Positions 5,072 to 5,273 of a stretch of DNA of 5,273 bases are shown one piece after another. A program made the position numbers and the translations under genes. The first letter of the stretch is position 1, and each line of letters begins with the position of its first letter. The notes under the pieces were generated by a model, which was not told the DNA's origin, did not search any database, and was given only the letters and a program-made list of their open reading frames with translations. The DNA comes from Bacillota bacterium (GTDB taxonomy: Bacteria; Bacillota_G; SHA-98; UBA4971): NCBI GenBank assembly GCA_012512055.1, contig JAAZEW010000381.1:1-5273 (forward strand), read 5' to 3'.

Positions 5072-5273
5072 GGTACAAGTATTGGAATAGCAGGCGACAT
5101 GGAATAAGGCACAGTTATCCTACAAGGTGCAATAGTGAATGCAGGGACGGTAGTCGGACAGCATGCCATACTTAATACCGGCTGCACTATTGATCACGAC
5201 TGCAAAATCGGAAGCTACGCGCATATATCTCCCGGGGTGAACCTTGCCGGAGGAGTAACTGTGGGAGAAGGCA
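5072..5273 (+). pseudogene. N-terminally truncated second NeuD/PglD-type acetyltransferase, runs off the right edge
   Basis: A frame that starts 12 bases after the intact acetyltransferase stop translates to the beta-helix part of the same family: GTVILQGAIVNAG, VGQHAILN, TIDHDCKIG with the catalytic-type His-Asp, HISPGVNLAGGVTVGEG, then the window ends. The N-terminal Rossmann-like domain of about 100 residues is absent, since the intact gene occupies the DNA before it. TAA at 5105-5107 falls on the glutamate usually seen just before GT in GEGT, one change from GAA. The visible part is about 44 % identical to the intact copy by hand alignment, so the two are distinct lineages. No good start follows the TAA; the TTG at 5057 overlaps the upstream stop but leads into the TAA. 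A separate hexapeptide protein starting late is unlikely but cannot be excluded, as the 3' end is not visible. Confidence 0.85.

Noticed and set aside
1..5273. CRISPR array, insertion sequence or defence system.
   Set aside because: No spaced direct repeats, transposase motifs or terminal repeats, and no defence-family proteins; all readable genes fit glycan synthesis.

Overview
The window is part of a surface-glycan (capsule, exopolysaccharide or glycoprotein-glycan) biosynthesis locus. All recognisable genes lie on the + strand. Strong purine-rich Shine-Dalgarno sites, a GTG start, moderate GC and close matches to family motifs fit a bacterium, perhaps a Bacillota/Clostridia-type lineage. 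That lineage assignment is an inference; no marker gene is present.

Layout: positions 1-292 hold no supportable gene. At 293-1279 is an LpxD-like left-handed beta-helix acyltransferase. It overlaps by 41 bases the next gene (1239-1964), a polyprenyl-phosphate sugar-1-phosphate transferase of the PglC/EpsL type that starts glycan assembly on the membrane carrier. A 333-base spacer (1965-2297) follows. It contains a small terminator-like hairpin, a striking nested inverted repeat (2041-2104) and a possible 40-codon ORF joined by ATGA to the next gene, a WbuB-like GT4 glycosyltransferase (2298-3494). From 3495 to 4341 the DNA is decayed: a broken membrane-segment ORF, an unassignable stretch, and the C-terminal half of a second sugar-phosphate transferase with in-frame stops. 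An intact NeuD/PglD-type acetyltransferase follows (4401-5060). Directly behind it is a second NeuD-type gene that lacks its N-terminal domain, carries an in-frame TAA, and runs off the right edge.

The intact genes make a coherent partial pathway: NeuD/PglD-type and possibly LpxD-type enzymes acylate an amino sugar on its nucleotide carrier, the sugar-phosphate transferase loads the first sugar onto the polyprenyl phosphate, and the GT4 enzyme adds a later sugar. The dehydratase, aminotransferase, flippase and polymerase expected in such a locus are not in view.

The most notable feature is paired redundancy. Both the initiating transferase and the NeuD acetyltransferase occur as one intact and one decayed, clearly divergent copy (roughly 40-45 % identical by hand alignment). 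This looks like gene replacement or modular turnover in a glycan locus. I see no defence system, CRISPR array, RNA gene or intact mobile element.
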